Below, piece after piece: positions 42,740 to 49,885 of a stretch of DNA of 64,000 bases. The notes under the pieces are model-generated. The model made no database searches. It was not told the origin of the DNA and saw only the letters and a program-made list of their open reading frames with translations. The position numbers and the translations under genes were made by a program. The DNA comes from Lachnospiraceae bacterium (GTDB taxonomy: Bacteria > Bacillota > Clostridia > Lachnospirales > Lachnospiraceae). The stretch lies in the NCBI GenBank assembly GCA_021202635.1, contig JAJQCQ010000028.1, forward strand, positions 1-64,000, written 5' to 3'. Each line of letters begins with the position of its first letter. The first letter of the stretch is position 1.

Positions 42740-43555
42740 CTACTCCACATATCGGAGAACCCAGTAAGGATTGACACTCAGCTCCTCTGACTGCCCGGTC
42801 CGGATATAAATGCCCAGATGGAGATGAACAGCAAACATTCCCCTCGTCCCTTCCTCACCATATCCGCTATCGCCCATCAGTCCGAGCCTCTCGCCGGCGT
42901 CTACGCTGTCCCCGACTTCAAATTCCTGCGCGTAGGAATCCAGATGGGCATAGTAAAAATAACCGCCGCTTGTACTTCGAATTCCGATCCGATATCCTCC
43001 CTGTTCCAGCCAGCCTACCTTTTCCACCACACCGTCTGTCATGCTGATCACCGGATAGACGCCGGACAGATTTTCTGCCGGGATCAGATCCGTCCCCTCA
43101 TGGCCGCGCAGGCCGCCATAGGTGCGTTCAAACATCCAGGTATTCTCGTAAGAGACGGTCTCCGCAACAGCCGGAAAGCATTCGACGTCATCCCAGATCG
43201 CCGCATATGCCTCCCATACTGCCCTGTAACCGGCACGGTTTTTCCCCAGCAGCTCACTTCTCCAGGAAAGAAGAGCCTGATTGTCCCACTGTTCCGGCCA
43301 GAAAACCATCTCGTTCCGGCTAAACGGATACAGTACCGTCAAAATTTCAGCGGGTGTCAGCCCGCCCTCCACCGCTTCCGATACCTTTGAAAGTGTGCGT
43401 TCTGACAAATACATCCGCCGGAAGGAATCGGATTCCACCACCCGGGAGCCAAGCGAGGCAGCCGCCTGTCTCTGATACAGGTAAGAGGAAAACCATACCG
43501 AAACTCCCGCCAGAAAAAGAAGGAAACCAATCAGCCGCAGGTATTTCTCCCGCAT
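42740..43555 (-). CDS. Membrane-anchored M23 (LytM-type) endopeptidase
   Basis: Predicted peptidoglycan endopeptidase of about 271 residues, exported and anchored by an N-terminal membrane helix (LRLIGFLLFLAGVSVWFSSYLY, residues 6-27). A helical region follows with WPEQWDNQALLSWRSELL. The M23 domain holds the zinc ligands His and Asp in GHEGTDLIP (HxxxD) and the HLHLG motif (HxH) near the C-terminus, so it looks catalytically complete. ATG at 43555 is 6 nt after AAGGAG; the longer frame to 43663 lacks one. Divergent from ylbJ. In sporulating clostridia such proteins (SpoIIQ-like) can act in engulfment, but that role is not shown here. Confidence 0.88.
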   Translation of the reverse strand: MREKYLRLIGFLLFLAGVSVWFSSYLYQRQAAASLGSRVVESDSFRRMYLSERTLSKVSEAVEGGLTPAEILTVLYPFSRNEMVFWPEQWDNQALLSWRSELLGKNRAGYRAVWEAYAAIWDDVECFPAVAETVSYENTWMFERTYGGLRGHEGTDLIPAENLSGVYPVISMTDGVVEKVGWLEQGGYRIGIRSTSGGYFYYAHLDSYAQEFEVGDSVDAGERLGLMGDSGYGEEGTRGMFAVHLHLGIYIRTGQSEELSVNPYWVLRYVE

Positions 43556-43763
43556 TCCACGCTCCTTCCGGTGCCAGAGGGTTTGCCATGGCAGCCCCTT
43601 CCGGCACAAGGCCATCTGCACAGTATATTCTTTCGGGCTGCGATTTATACCATACATTGCCAAAAAAGAAGCAATTTTCTTTGCAGCCGTTCTCCCCTGG
43701 CAGCCATATGCATATGAACAGACCGGTTCTCATAAGATATAACTATCCGCAGAGGTCATAAAA

Positions 43764-43786
43764 GGGAACCATTCCGAACCGTTCCC
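43764..43786. repeat. Family A near-palindrome between M23 and ylbJ
   Basis: GGGAAC and GTTCCC arms flank CATTCCGAACC, a near-perfect palindrome sharing the TTCCGAAC core of family A. It is 17 nt upstream of the ylbJ start, where it could also act as an operator. Confidence 0.5.
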
Positions 43787-43802
43787 ATAAAAGGAGTCTG
43801 AA

Positions 43803-44732
43803 ATGTCAAAGAAATCCGTCTTTGTAATCTGTGCCTTATTGGGCTATCTTCTCCTCTGTCCCCAGACCGCTCTCCAGTCGGCCCGGGACGGTCTGCTGCT
43901 CTGGTACCGCTCGGTGCTTCCGGTCATTTTTCCGTTTCTGTTCTTCGGCGGCCTCCTGATGCGTCTCGTAAGCGCGGAGGATATGCCCAAAGTACTCACC
44001 CGTCCCTTTACGCGTCTCTTCGGCTGTTCCGCATACGGAGTTTTCGTCATTCCGGCAGGCTTCCTCTGCGGATTTCCGGCAGGTGCCAGGCTCACCGGAG
44101 ATTTATACCGGGATGGAAAAATCACACGGGAGGAAGCTCTGCAGCTTTTCGGATTTGCGAACAATGTCAGTCCCGGTTTCATCGTTTCCTACCTCGCTTC
44201 CGGACAGATGCAGCAGCCTGACAGAGCCGGATGGTATGTCCTGCAGATCCTGGGTGCGGCCCTTTTGTACGGATGGATAAAGAGCTGGCCGCGGCGCGGC
44301 AGAAACTATCCGGAAGCCGTTCAAACGCCTCCCGCCCGTGAAACGATCTCCTTCACGCTGATTGACGACTGTATCTATGAAGCGATGAGCAGCGCGCTGC
44401 GGCTTGGCGCCTATATTCTGCTCTTCGCAATCCTCTCAGGAGCCATCACCCTGGCCGCTCCGCTCTCCAATCCCGCGGTACTGTTATTCGCCTCTGGCAT
44501 TGAAGTAACCAATGGAATCCATCTTCTCGCGGCTTCTGCACTGTCCGACGCGCAAAAATACATCGCGGTATCCGCGCTGGCAGCGTTCGGAGGATGGTCC
44601 GCTCTGGCACAAAGCGCCGGGATCGGGCACATGGACAAGGAAATGCTTTTTTATTATATCAAAAGCAGGGTGATCATCACCCTGCTCACAATTCTGATAT
44701 CCACTGTCCTGTTCCTGTTGAATTTCCGCTGA
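43803..44732 (+). CDS. ylbJ: YlbJ-type sporulation integral membrane protein
   Basis: Polytopic membrane protein of 309 residues with about eight apolar segments and the two Gate/nucleoside-recognition-like halves of the YlbJ/SpoVV family. Family features seen: LPVIFPFLFFGGLLMRL, IPAGFLCGFPAGARL, FGFANNVSPGFIVSY and the C-terminal GGWSALAQSAGIG. In Bacillus the homologue is needed late in sporulation, with a proposed role in dipicolinic acid transport to the mother cell/forespore interface. AAGGAG lies 6 nt before the ATG. The coaD-rsmD genes that accompany ylbJ in bacilli are nearby but on the other strand, convergent. A 23-nt odd palindrome lies in its 3' coding part. Confidence 0.88.
   Translation: MSKKSVFVICALLGYLLLCPQTALQSARDGLLLWYRSVLPVIFPFLFFGGLLMRLVSAEDMPKVLTRPFTRLFGCSAYGVFVIPAGFLCGFPAGARLTGDLYRDGKITREEALQLFGFANNVSPGFIVSYLASGQMQQPDRAGWYVLQILGAALLYGWIKSWPRRGRNYPEAVQTPPARETISFTLIDDCIYEAMSSALRLGAYILLFAILSGAITLAAPLSNPAVLLFASGIEVTNGIHLLAASALSDAQKYIAVSALAAFGGWSALAQSAGIGHMDKEMLFYYIKSRVIITLLTILISTVLFLLNFR
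44664..44686. repeat. Perfect 11-bp inverted repeat with one-base centre inside ylbJ
   Basis: AGCAGGGTGAT and ATCACCCTGCT around a single C, in the 3' coding region of ylbJ. Very regular for coding sequence; could be a protein-binding site or a strong RNA hairpin limited by its tiny loop. Confidence 0.5.
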
Positions 44733-44815
44733 TCACAGCTGCGTTGCTTCCGCAGCCGCACCAGATTCTGTAAATCGGTACGAGGCGCTGTCGCGAACCC
44801 TTACGAGATATCCGG

Positions 44816-45421
44816 TTATTCTTCCGACGGCTGCTCGGAAGGCTCCTCCTCTTCCGGCTGTGTATAGCTGGATGGCTCTACAGAAGGAGAAAGCTCAGAG
44901 CGGTTCTTGCTCACAATATCATAGCAGGACTGAAGCGAATTGATAAAATTGCTGTACTTCGTCCCGGCTGTATCAATCGTATGGCTCATAATCTTTTCCA
45001 GGTTCCCCAGCATATCATCGGTATAGCGAATTGCACTCATGCGGATATTGTTGGAATCCTCTGTCGCCCGGTCCATAATCTCCTGCGCCTGCGCATTCGT
45101 CTCTTCGATCAGCTGTCTGGACTGGTCAACCGCGATCCGCATCACTTCACTCTCACTGACAATTTTCTGCGCCTGAGTATTCGCATCCGCGATAATCGCG
45201 TCCGCCTTCTGCTGCGCATCTTCGAGGATCGCATCCTTATTGCTGATAATCTTCTGGTAGCGTTTGATCTCATCCGGCGTCTTCATACGCAGCTCACGCA
45301 GAAGCTCCTCGAGCTCCTCTTTGTTCACTACGATCTTGGTCGAGGAGAGCGGCTGAAATTTACAGCTGTCAATGTACTCCTCAATCTCTTCAATGATCTG
45401 CTCAATTCTACTGCTTGCCAT
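44816..45421 (-). CDS. Coiled-coil protein downstream of coaD (ATPase subunit B/DivIVA-like annotation group)
   Basis: Hydrophilic protein of 201 residues with no signal peptide or membrane segment. Residues about 28-130 are a charged, Ala-rich coiled coil (VVNKEELEELLRELR, EDAQQKADAIIADANTQAQKIV), like the stalk of V-type ATPase subunit E/H or DivIVA-like proteins, but no ATPase motif is present. The C-terminal tail is rich in Glu, Pro and Ser (PEEEEPSEQPSEE). AAGGAG is 10 nt before the ATG. It follows coaD by 47 nt on the same strand. Homologues seem conserved in this position in the family; the function is unknown, possibly a scaffold in cell division or sporulation. Confidence 0.75.
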   Translation of the reverse strand: MASSRIEQIIEEIEEYIDSCKFQPLSSTKIVVNKEELEELLRELRMKTPDEIKRYQKIISNKDAILEDAQQKADAIIADANTQAQKIVSESEVMRIAVDQSRQLIEETNAQAQEIMDRATEDSNNIRMSAIRYTDDMLGNLEKIMSHTIDTAGTKYSNFINSLQSCYDIVSKNRSELSPSVEPSSYTQPEEEEPSEQPSEE

Positions 45422-45468
45422 GTTTTCCTTCTCCTTACTTGATATTATTTATACTCCATTCTTTTCCG

Positions 45469-45957
45469 TTACTTTTTTGCAGTGCCAATCTTTGCGTAAA
45501 CATGTTCCGCAACCTGTGGCGGTACAAAACCTGAAATGTCGCCGCCATAAAATGCAACCTCTTTTACGATCGTGGAACTGATATAAGCATAATTCAGCTC
45601 CGTCGTAAAGAACAGCGTGTCTACTCCCCGTTCAAGACTCCTGTTTGTCTGCGCCATCTGAAGCTCATATTCAAAGTCGGTCACAGCCCTCAGGCCGCGG
45701 ACAAGAAATGAGGCCTCGCACTTTTTACAAAATTCAACCGAAAGTCCGGAAAAAGCCTCCACCCGTACATTTGAAATATGGGAGGTCACATCTTTTAACA
45801 TATTAACACGTTCTTCCACAGAAAACAACGGTGTTTTTTCATTATTATTTAATACACCCACTACCAGCTCGTCCGCCACTGCCGCGGCCCGCTCAATGAT
45901 ATCCAGATGTCCTTTTGTCACCGGGTCAAAGCTGCCCGGATAAACTGCACGTCTCAT
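45469..45957 (-). CDS. coaD: Phosphopantetheine adenylyltransferase
   Basis: Penultimate step of coenzyme A synthesis: 4'-phosphopantetheine plus ATP to dephospho-CoA. The protein is about 162 residues, normal size. Motifs are the nucleotidyl transferase [17 protein letters not shown] (T/HxGH variant KGHLDI), [29 protein letters not shown] and [18 protein letters not shown]. The start at 45957 ([10 protein letters not shown]) is the family start; a GTG four codons upstream overlaps the rsmD stop. It is translationally coupled to rsmD as in many Firmicutes (ylbH-ylbI in Bacillus). Confidence 0.97.
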   Translation of the reverse strand: MRRAVYPGSFDPVTKGHLDIIERAAAVADELVVGVLNNNEKTPLFSVEERVNMLKDVTSHISNVRVEAFSGLSVEFCKKCEASFLVRGLRAVTDFEYELQMAQTNRSLERGVDTLFFTTELNYAYISSTIVKEVAFYGGDISGFVPPQVAEHVYAKIGTAKK

Positions 45958-45965
45958 AACTCCTG

Positions 45966-46538
45966 TCACTCCTCCTCGTGGATCGCCGGGATGAGAAAGA
46001 TATGTTTATTTGTTTTGTAAGGCTTCACACGAAGAATCTCGTATCCATAATCCGCCAGATGCGTCTCGTCTGTCTCCATCGCCATCTCCACAATAAACAG
46101 GGTATGCGCATCCACAAAGGTCGGCCGGTTCCTGGTGATATGCATCAAAACCAGGTCTTCGAGTCCCTTCCCATACGGCGGGTCCATAAAAATAATCTGA
46201 AACGGCGGCTGTCCGTTCAGCCTCTCAAGCGCCGTACGAACCTCACAGTTCAGGACCTCTGCCTGATCGATCAGGCGCGTAAACCGCAGGTTTTCACGGA
46301 TACAGTCTGCAGCTGCCCGATTCTGATCTACAAAACAGGCAAAAGCTGCCCCGCGGCTCAGAGCTTCAATCCCAATCCCGCCGCTCCCTGCAAAAAGATC
46401 CAGAAAACGGATCTCATATAAATCATTCTGTAAAATATTAAAAAGAGTCTCCTTGATCCGGTCAGTGGTCGGCCTTGTGCCGTCTCCTGCAATGGTTTTG
46501 AGCGGAATTCTCCGCGCTTTTCCCGCAATCACTCTCAT
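45966..46538 (-). CDS. rsmD: 16S rRNA guanine-N2-966 methyltransferase
   Basis: SAM-dependent methyltransferase that modifies G966 of 16S rRNA. The 190-residue protein shows [28 protein letters not shown], the SAM-binding [20 protein letters not shown] and the catalytic MDPPYGKG (DPPY, N6/N2-methylase motif IV). It is adjacent to and slightly overlaps coaD. In bacilli recG is near; here recG lies 3.4 kb away, separated by an antiporter, SASP, the mgsA-like gene and a DUF6465 gene, which suggests an insertion or rearrangement in the array. Confidence 0.96.
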   Translation of the reverse strand: MRVIAGKARRIPLKTIAGDGTRPTTDRIKETLFNILQNDLYEIRFLDLFAGSGGIGIEALSRGAAFACFVDQNRAAADCIRENLRFTRLIDQAEVLNCEVRTALERLNGQPPFQIIFMDPPYGKGLEDLVLMHITRNRPTFVDAHTLFIVEMAMETDETHLADYGYEILRVKPYKTNKHIFLIPAIHEEE

Positions 46539-46673
46539 ATCTGCTCATCTTCCATCTTTCCATTCGTTCTCACACGATTATAATTTTTTCAAACCAGACT
46601 GTCAATACAAAACACATATTCGATTGAAAACCAGACAGAATTGCAGAATTGTGTAAAAAAGCAAAAATACCGC

Positions 46674-46703
46674 TTGACAGAAAAAACAGCTTTGATGCAT
46701 ACT
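46674..46703 (+). promoter_or_regulatory. Promoter of the antiporter gene
   Basis: TTGACA, 18-nt spacer, CATACT; the -35 is perfect and the -10 matches four of six. About 110 nt upstream of the start at 46813. Nothing else was identified in the 46539-46812 gap. Confidence 0.45.
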
Positions 46704-46812
46704 TCTGTTGTTAATTTCCGACTGCTTCGGATTATGGCAGCTGCAAAAAATGATGCAGTTATGTACTGTCCGGAAAACGGATTTTGAACAACTTAATATG
46801 GAGGTCTCTTTT

Positions 46813-47841
46813 ATGCTTATTCCAGTACTTTTATTTCTGGTCGGTCTGATTCTCCTGATCAAAGGAGGCGACTGGTTTGTAGACGGTGCGACGGGCATCG
46901 CTGAGCGATTTCATCTTCCTGATCTGCTGATCGGCGCCACGGTCGTTTCAATCGGAACGACACTGCCCGAGGTCATGGTATCCGCTACGTCGGCGGTCAG
47001 CGGCCACAGTGAAATTGCGTACGGGAACGCTATCGGCTCGATCATCTGCAACACTTCCCTGATCGCTGCAATTACGATCGCTGTCCGTCCGGGCAAGGTA
47101 TCACGGAAAACACTTACGTTCCCGATCTGTTTTTTCTTTATCGCGGCACTTTTCTATGCGGGAATTGCCTACACGACCGGTTCCTTCACGCGATGGTCCG
47201 GTATCCTGCTGCTGCTGTTATTTGCGCTTTACATGGTCCTCACGGTTCGCCAGATGACTTCTGCTGAATCGGAAAACGGACCTTCCGGGCTAAATTTGAA
47301 TGCATCAGCCAACTCCTCCGCGTTCTCTGCCCAGGACGATCAGTCGGAAAAAAAAGAGGCTGATCAGTCCAGTATCGCAAAAGAAATCCTTTTGCTGATC
47401 GTAGGCGCTGCTCTGATTGCCATCGGCGCCAATCTTCTGGTGGACAATGGGACATTGATCGCCGAAGCACTGGGCGTACCGGAATCCGTGATTGCATTGA
47501 CCTTTGTCGCACTTGGTACTTCCCTGCCGGAGCTGGTCACCGCCATCACATCTCTGATCAAAGGACACAGCGCGCTTTCGCTGGGAAATATCATCGGCGC
47601 AAACCTGTTTAACCTGGTTCTTGTCTGCGGTATTTCTATCACGCTCAATCCGTTTGACATCCCGGTATCCTCCACTCTTTTCGGATACAACGCTTCTCTG
47701 GTTCTGGATCTGCCCGTCATGTTTGCAGTGATGCTGATTCTGACCATTCCGGCCCTGCTTCGGGAAAAGCTCTCCAGGGTACAGGGTGTTCTGTTGTTAG
47801 TCATTTATGCGTCTTATTGTGTGATACAGTTTGCGATGTAG
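46813..47841 (+). CDS. Na+/Ca2+ exchanger family antiporter (CaxA/YrbG-like)
   Basis: Membrane cation antiporter of 343 residues, exporting Ca2+ (or K+) in exchange for Na+. It has two homologous halves, each with the family alpha repeat: GATVVSIGTTLPEVMVSATS with YGNAIGSIICN in the first and ALTFVALGTSLPELVTAITS with LGNIIGANLFN in the second (conserved acidic Glu of LPE in each). About ten membrane segments. The cytosolic loop between halves is acidic and Ser/Asn-rich (about residues 160-190). GGAGG precedes ATG by 9 nt. It is a monocistronic unit with a strong terminator after it. Confidence 0.93.
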   Translation: MLIPVLLFLVGLILLIKGGDWFVDGATGIAERFHLPDLLIGATVVSIGTTLPEVMVSATSAVSGHSEIAYGNAIGSIICNTSLIAAITIAVRPGKVSRKTLTFPICFFFIAALFYAGIAYTTGSFTRWSGILLLLLFALYMVLTVRQMTSAESENGPSGLNLNASANSSAFSAQDDQSEKKEADQSSIAKEILLLIVGAALIAIGANLLVDNGTLIAEALGVPESVIALTFVALGTSLPELVTAITSLIKGHSALSLGNIIGANLFNLVLVCGISITLNPFDIPVSSTLFGYNASLVLDLPVMFAVMLILTIPALLREKLSRVQGVLLLVIYASYCVIQFAM

Positions 47842-47907
47842 CATATTTGTCTGCACGGCCGCGTCTGGCATCCGCCAGGGATATTCCTTACGCGCTGCCA
47901 GACCTTT

Positions 47908-47960
47908 AATCGGAAAAGTGCCGTGTGATGACCACACGGCACTTCCGATTACGCGTTTTT
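47908..47960 (+). terminator. Long-stem terminator between antiporter and SASP genes
   Basis: AATCGG ... AAGTGCCGTGTG-ATGAC-CACACGGCACTT ... CCGATT: a 12-bp perfect inner stem plus a 6-bp outer stem split by a two-base bulge, then TTTTT. It separates convergent transcripts and could serve both. Confidence 0.75.
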
Positions 47961-47962
47961 GT

Positions 47963-48187
47963 TTACATCGTGGCTGTCGTACCGGTTCCGGACATCTGGC
48001 GCTCCTGCGCCTCGATCATCTTCTTCACCATATAACCGCCTACCGAACCGTTCTGTTTGGAAGTCAGGTTGCCATTATAGCCATCGCTGAGCGGTACTCC
48101 AAGCTCATTAGCTACCTCAAACTTAAAGCGATCCATCGCACCCTTTGCTTCCGGTACAGCTGTCGTATTACTTGAACGATTAGACAT
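47963..48187 (-). CDS. Alpha/beta-type small acid-soluble spore protein
   Basis: Spore DNA-binding protein of 74 residues that coats and protects forespore DNA and is degraded by GPR at germination. Family core: FKFEVANELGVPLSDGYNG and LTSKQNGSVGGYMVKKMIE, with the GPR cleavage-type region EVANE near residue 24. A longer frame to 48268 exists, but ATG at 48187 is 8 nt after AAAGGAGG. About 70-80 nt upstream on the leftward strand GCATATACTA (48257-48266) is close to a sigma-G -10, expected for forespore expression; the -35 is unclear. Its presence supports a spore-forming organism. Confidence 0.95.
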   Translation of the reverse strand: MSNRSSNTTAVPEAKGAMDRFKFEVANELGVPLSDGYNGNLTSKQNGSVGGYMVKKMIEAQERQMSGTGTTATM

Positions 48188-48409
48188 AATAAACGCCTCC
48201 TTTGTTTTTAATCTATTTATCTTCAATCGTAGGATTGCAGCTATCTGCTGCACTTGTAGTATATGCACTTCGAAAAGATATAAACTGGAAATTGTTTCAT
48301 TTCAAAATGGCTGGTACCGAACAGAACAAGACTGCACCGTCAATTCGTATTCGAAAAACGGGCATTTTATATTTTTTATATATTTTCGCTAAAATAATTC
48401 AAAAAAATC

Positions 48410-48437
48410 TTGAAATTTCAGAAATAGTTGCTATAAT
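48410..48437 (+). promoter_or_regulatory. Promoter of the mgsA-like gene
   Basis: TTGAAA, 16-nt spacer, TATAAT; 60 nt before the start at 48497. Confidence 0.6.
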
Positions 48438-48496
48438 GGACTAGACAGTTATGTTATAGGGGAAAACTTTTGAAAATCAGAAAGGTGGATATCTTG

Positions 48497-48904
48497 ATGA
48501 ACATCGGATTTATCGCGCATAATAACAAGAAAACACTGATCGAGAATTTTTGCCTTGCCTATAAATACATCCTCTCCAGGCATCACCTGTATGCGACAGG
48601 CGGTACCGGACGAAGAATCGAAGAAGTGACGAATCTCAAAGTATACAAGTTTCTGCCCGGCAGCGTCGGCGGAGATAAGCAGTTTATGGATATGATCATA
48701 CGAAACAGCATGGACATGGTGATCTTCTTTTACAACCCGATCACATCCAGTCCGAATGATCCGGATATCTATGCGATCTCCAGATGCTGTGACGAGTATA
48801 ACATTCCGATCGCGACGAACATCGCAACCGCAGAATCTCTGGTTCTGGGACTTGCGCGGGGAGATCTCGACTGGAGGCTGAATATCCGCTCAGATGATGT
48901 CTGA
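48497..48904 (+). CDS. mgsA: Methylglyoxal synthase-like protein with altered conserved aspartates
   Basis: Homologue of methylglyoxal synthase (dihydroxyacetone phosphate to methylglyoxal and phosphate), about 135 residues. The fold signatures are present: IGFIAHNNKK at the N-terminus, LYATGGTGRRIEE (phosphate loop), GSVGGDKQ with the catalytic-base Asp60 and the C-terminal NIATAESLVLGL. Two positions that are Asp in the Escherichia coli and Bacillus enzymes, as I recall them, are Asn here: Asn9 (AHN for AHD) and Asn80 (FFYNP for the usual DP motif). ATG at 48497 follows AGGTGG by 7 nt. It may be a family variant with changed activity or an allosteric relative. Monocistronic with its own promoter and terminator. 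Confidence 0.85.
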   Translation: MNIGFIAHNNKKTLIENFCLAYKYILSRHHLYATGGTGRRIEEVTNLKVYKFLPGSVGGDKQFMDMIIRNSMDMVIFFYNPITSSPNDPDIYAISRCCDEYNIPIATNIATAESLVLGLARGDLDWRLNIRSDDV

Positions 48905-48952
48905 GTGGCTGTTTGTGTGCCTCAGGGGATTTTCGCATTGTCATTCTTCTAT

Positions 48953-48979
48953 AGGAAGGGACGAAGACCTTCCTTTTTT
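48953..48979 (+). terminator. Terminator of the mgsA-like gene
   Basis: AGGAAGG-GACGAAGA-CCTTCCT followed by TTTTTT; textbook rho-independent form. Confidence 0.9.
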
Positions 48980-49047
48980 GTATGTAAATCGAACAGAAAA
49001 TGAAATAGGCCGCTTCTGGCGTTAACCATAAATCTTCCTTGCGCATA

Positions 49048-49094
49048 AAGAAAAAGGCAGCCCGCATCACTATCATTTTCGTGTGCGAACTGTC
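49048..49094 (-). terminator. Terminator of the DUF6465 gene
   Basis: Leftward GACAGTTCGCA pairs with TGCGGGCTGCC (11 positions, one mismatch, two wobbles) around a 17-nt loop, then TTTTTCTTT. It lies beyond the family A repeat downstream of the gene. Confidence 0.6.
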
Positions 49095-49115
49095 TTCTCT
49101 TTTGATATAAATTAC

Positions 49116-49150
49116 GTAACTATTCAGAACAGCAGGCCGCGGACTGTTAC
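49116..49150. repeat. Family A intergenic repeat, most complete copy
   Basis: GTAACTATTCAGAACAGCAG, then GCCGCGGACTGTTAC; the ends GTAAC/GTTAC are inverted. It sits directly after the DUF6465 stop. Confidence 0.65.
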
Positions 49151-49154
49151 TAAA

Positions 49155-49553
49155 TTACAAATCTACGCTTCCGGATACTTCCCCGTTTATTACATAATAA
49201 GCCTTATTCTCTTCCGGCTTCAGATACAGGGTGATCGTCGCGATATCGCCGATCTTATGATTCATTTCCTTTGTCCAGATTTCTTTTACCTGCTTTACCA
49301 GCTCGTCCTTGTTGATCTCTTTGCCCGCGTACTGAAGATATACCTCCTCTTTCAGCGGTTTTCTCGCCGCTTTCGCAACGGCCTTTTTCGCCTCTGTGGT
49401 CATCGTATCGGCCTTTTTCGCGGCCTCCTTTACTGCAACTACAGCATCCTCCGTCGCCTTCCGGGTTGCCTTCTTCGCGGAAGCGCTAGCTTTCTTGGCT
49501 GTCTCTAAAGCTTCCTCAACAATCTCCTCCGAGCTTTTCTTGGTTCTTGGCAT
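49155..49553 (-). CDS. DUF6465 protein with histone-like Lys/Ala N-terminus
   Basis: Protein of 132 residues. Residues 10-70 are an Ala/Lys/Glu-rich repetitive helix (EEALETAKKASASAKKATRKA, KKADTMTTEAKKAVAKAA) of the histone H1/HbsU-tail type or amphipathic apolipoprotein-like kind. The C-terminal 60 residues form a beta domain (EEVYLQYAGKEINKDEL, TITLYLKPEENKAYYVINGE) that I recognise as the DUF6465 family of Lachnospiraceae. GGAGG precedes the ATG by 8 nt, and a TTGTAA-17-TATGAT promoter is at 49654. Function unknown; nucleoid or polyphosphate/granule association by the tail is conjecture. Confidence 0.8.
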   Translation of the reverse strand: MPRTKKSSEEIVEEALETAKKASASAKKATRKATEDAVVAVKEAAKKADTMTTEAKKAVAKAARKPLKEEVYLQYAGKEINKDELVKQVKEIWTKEMNHKIGDIATITLYLKPEENKAYYVINGEVSGSVDL

Positions 49554-49653
49554 TTTTCATTCCTCCAAATTTTATTATTATATTATTGTGGTTTCGTATC
49601 AGAATTGTTCGGTCTTGTTTCGTCTTATTGTAAATATAACTCTGTACATCGCA

Positions 49654-49682
49654 ATCATATAATAATTGCTCAAACATTACAA
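49654..49682 (-). promoter_or_regulatory. Promoter of the DUF6465 gene
   Basis: Leftward TTGTAA, 17-nt spacer, TATGAT; about 100 nt before the start codon. The rest of the 332-nt gap holds the three-way structure and a family A repeat and no gene. Confidence 0.45.
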
Positions 49683-49710
49683 GACTAAATATTCCCAAAA
49701 TTAAGGAAGA

Positions 49711-49768
49711 AATGCTTTGTTTTCCATGGAAAACAACGATGCAGGAAAAACCTGCCACTCAAAGCATT
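49711..49768. other. Three-way-junction structure downstream of recG
   Basis: Outer stem AATGCTTTG/CAAAGCATT (9 bp) encloses two hairpins: TTTTCC-AT-GGAAAA (part of a 16-bp palindrome) and GCAGG-AAAAA-CCTGC. The leftward strand continues into a T-rich stretch, so it may act as the recG terminator, or it may be a small structured RNA or mobile repeat. Confidence 0.55.
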
Positions 49769-49777
49769 GTGCAAAAC

Positions 49778-49794
49778 TGTAACAATTCAGAACC
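49778..49794. repeat. Family A intergenic repeat
   Basis: TGTAACAATTCAGAACC, adjoining the three-way structure. Confidence 0.5.
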
Positions 49795-49885
49795 GGTCTT
49801 CATACTGGCAGAGCGATACGCGCAGCAGCCCCTGGTATCATGACCTTTTGCCGCTCGAATCAAACGATACGGGGAAAACCCACGA

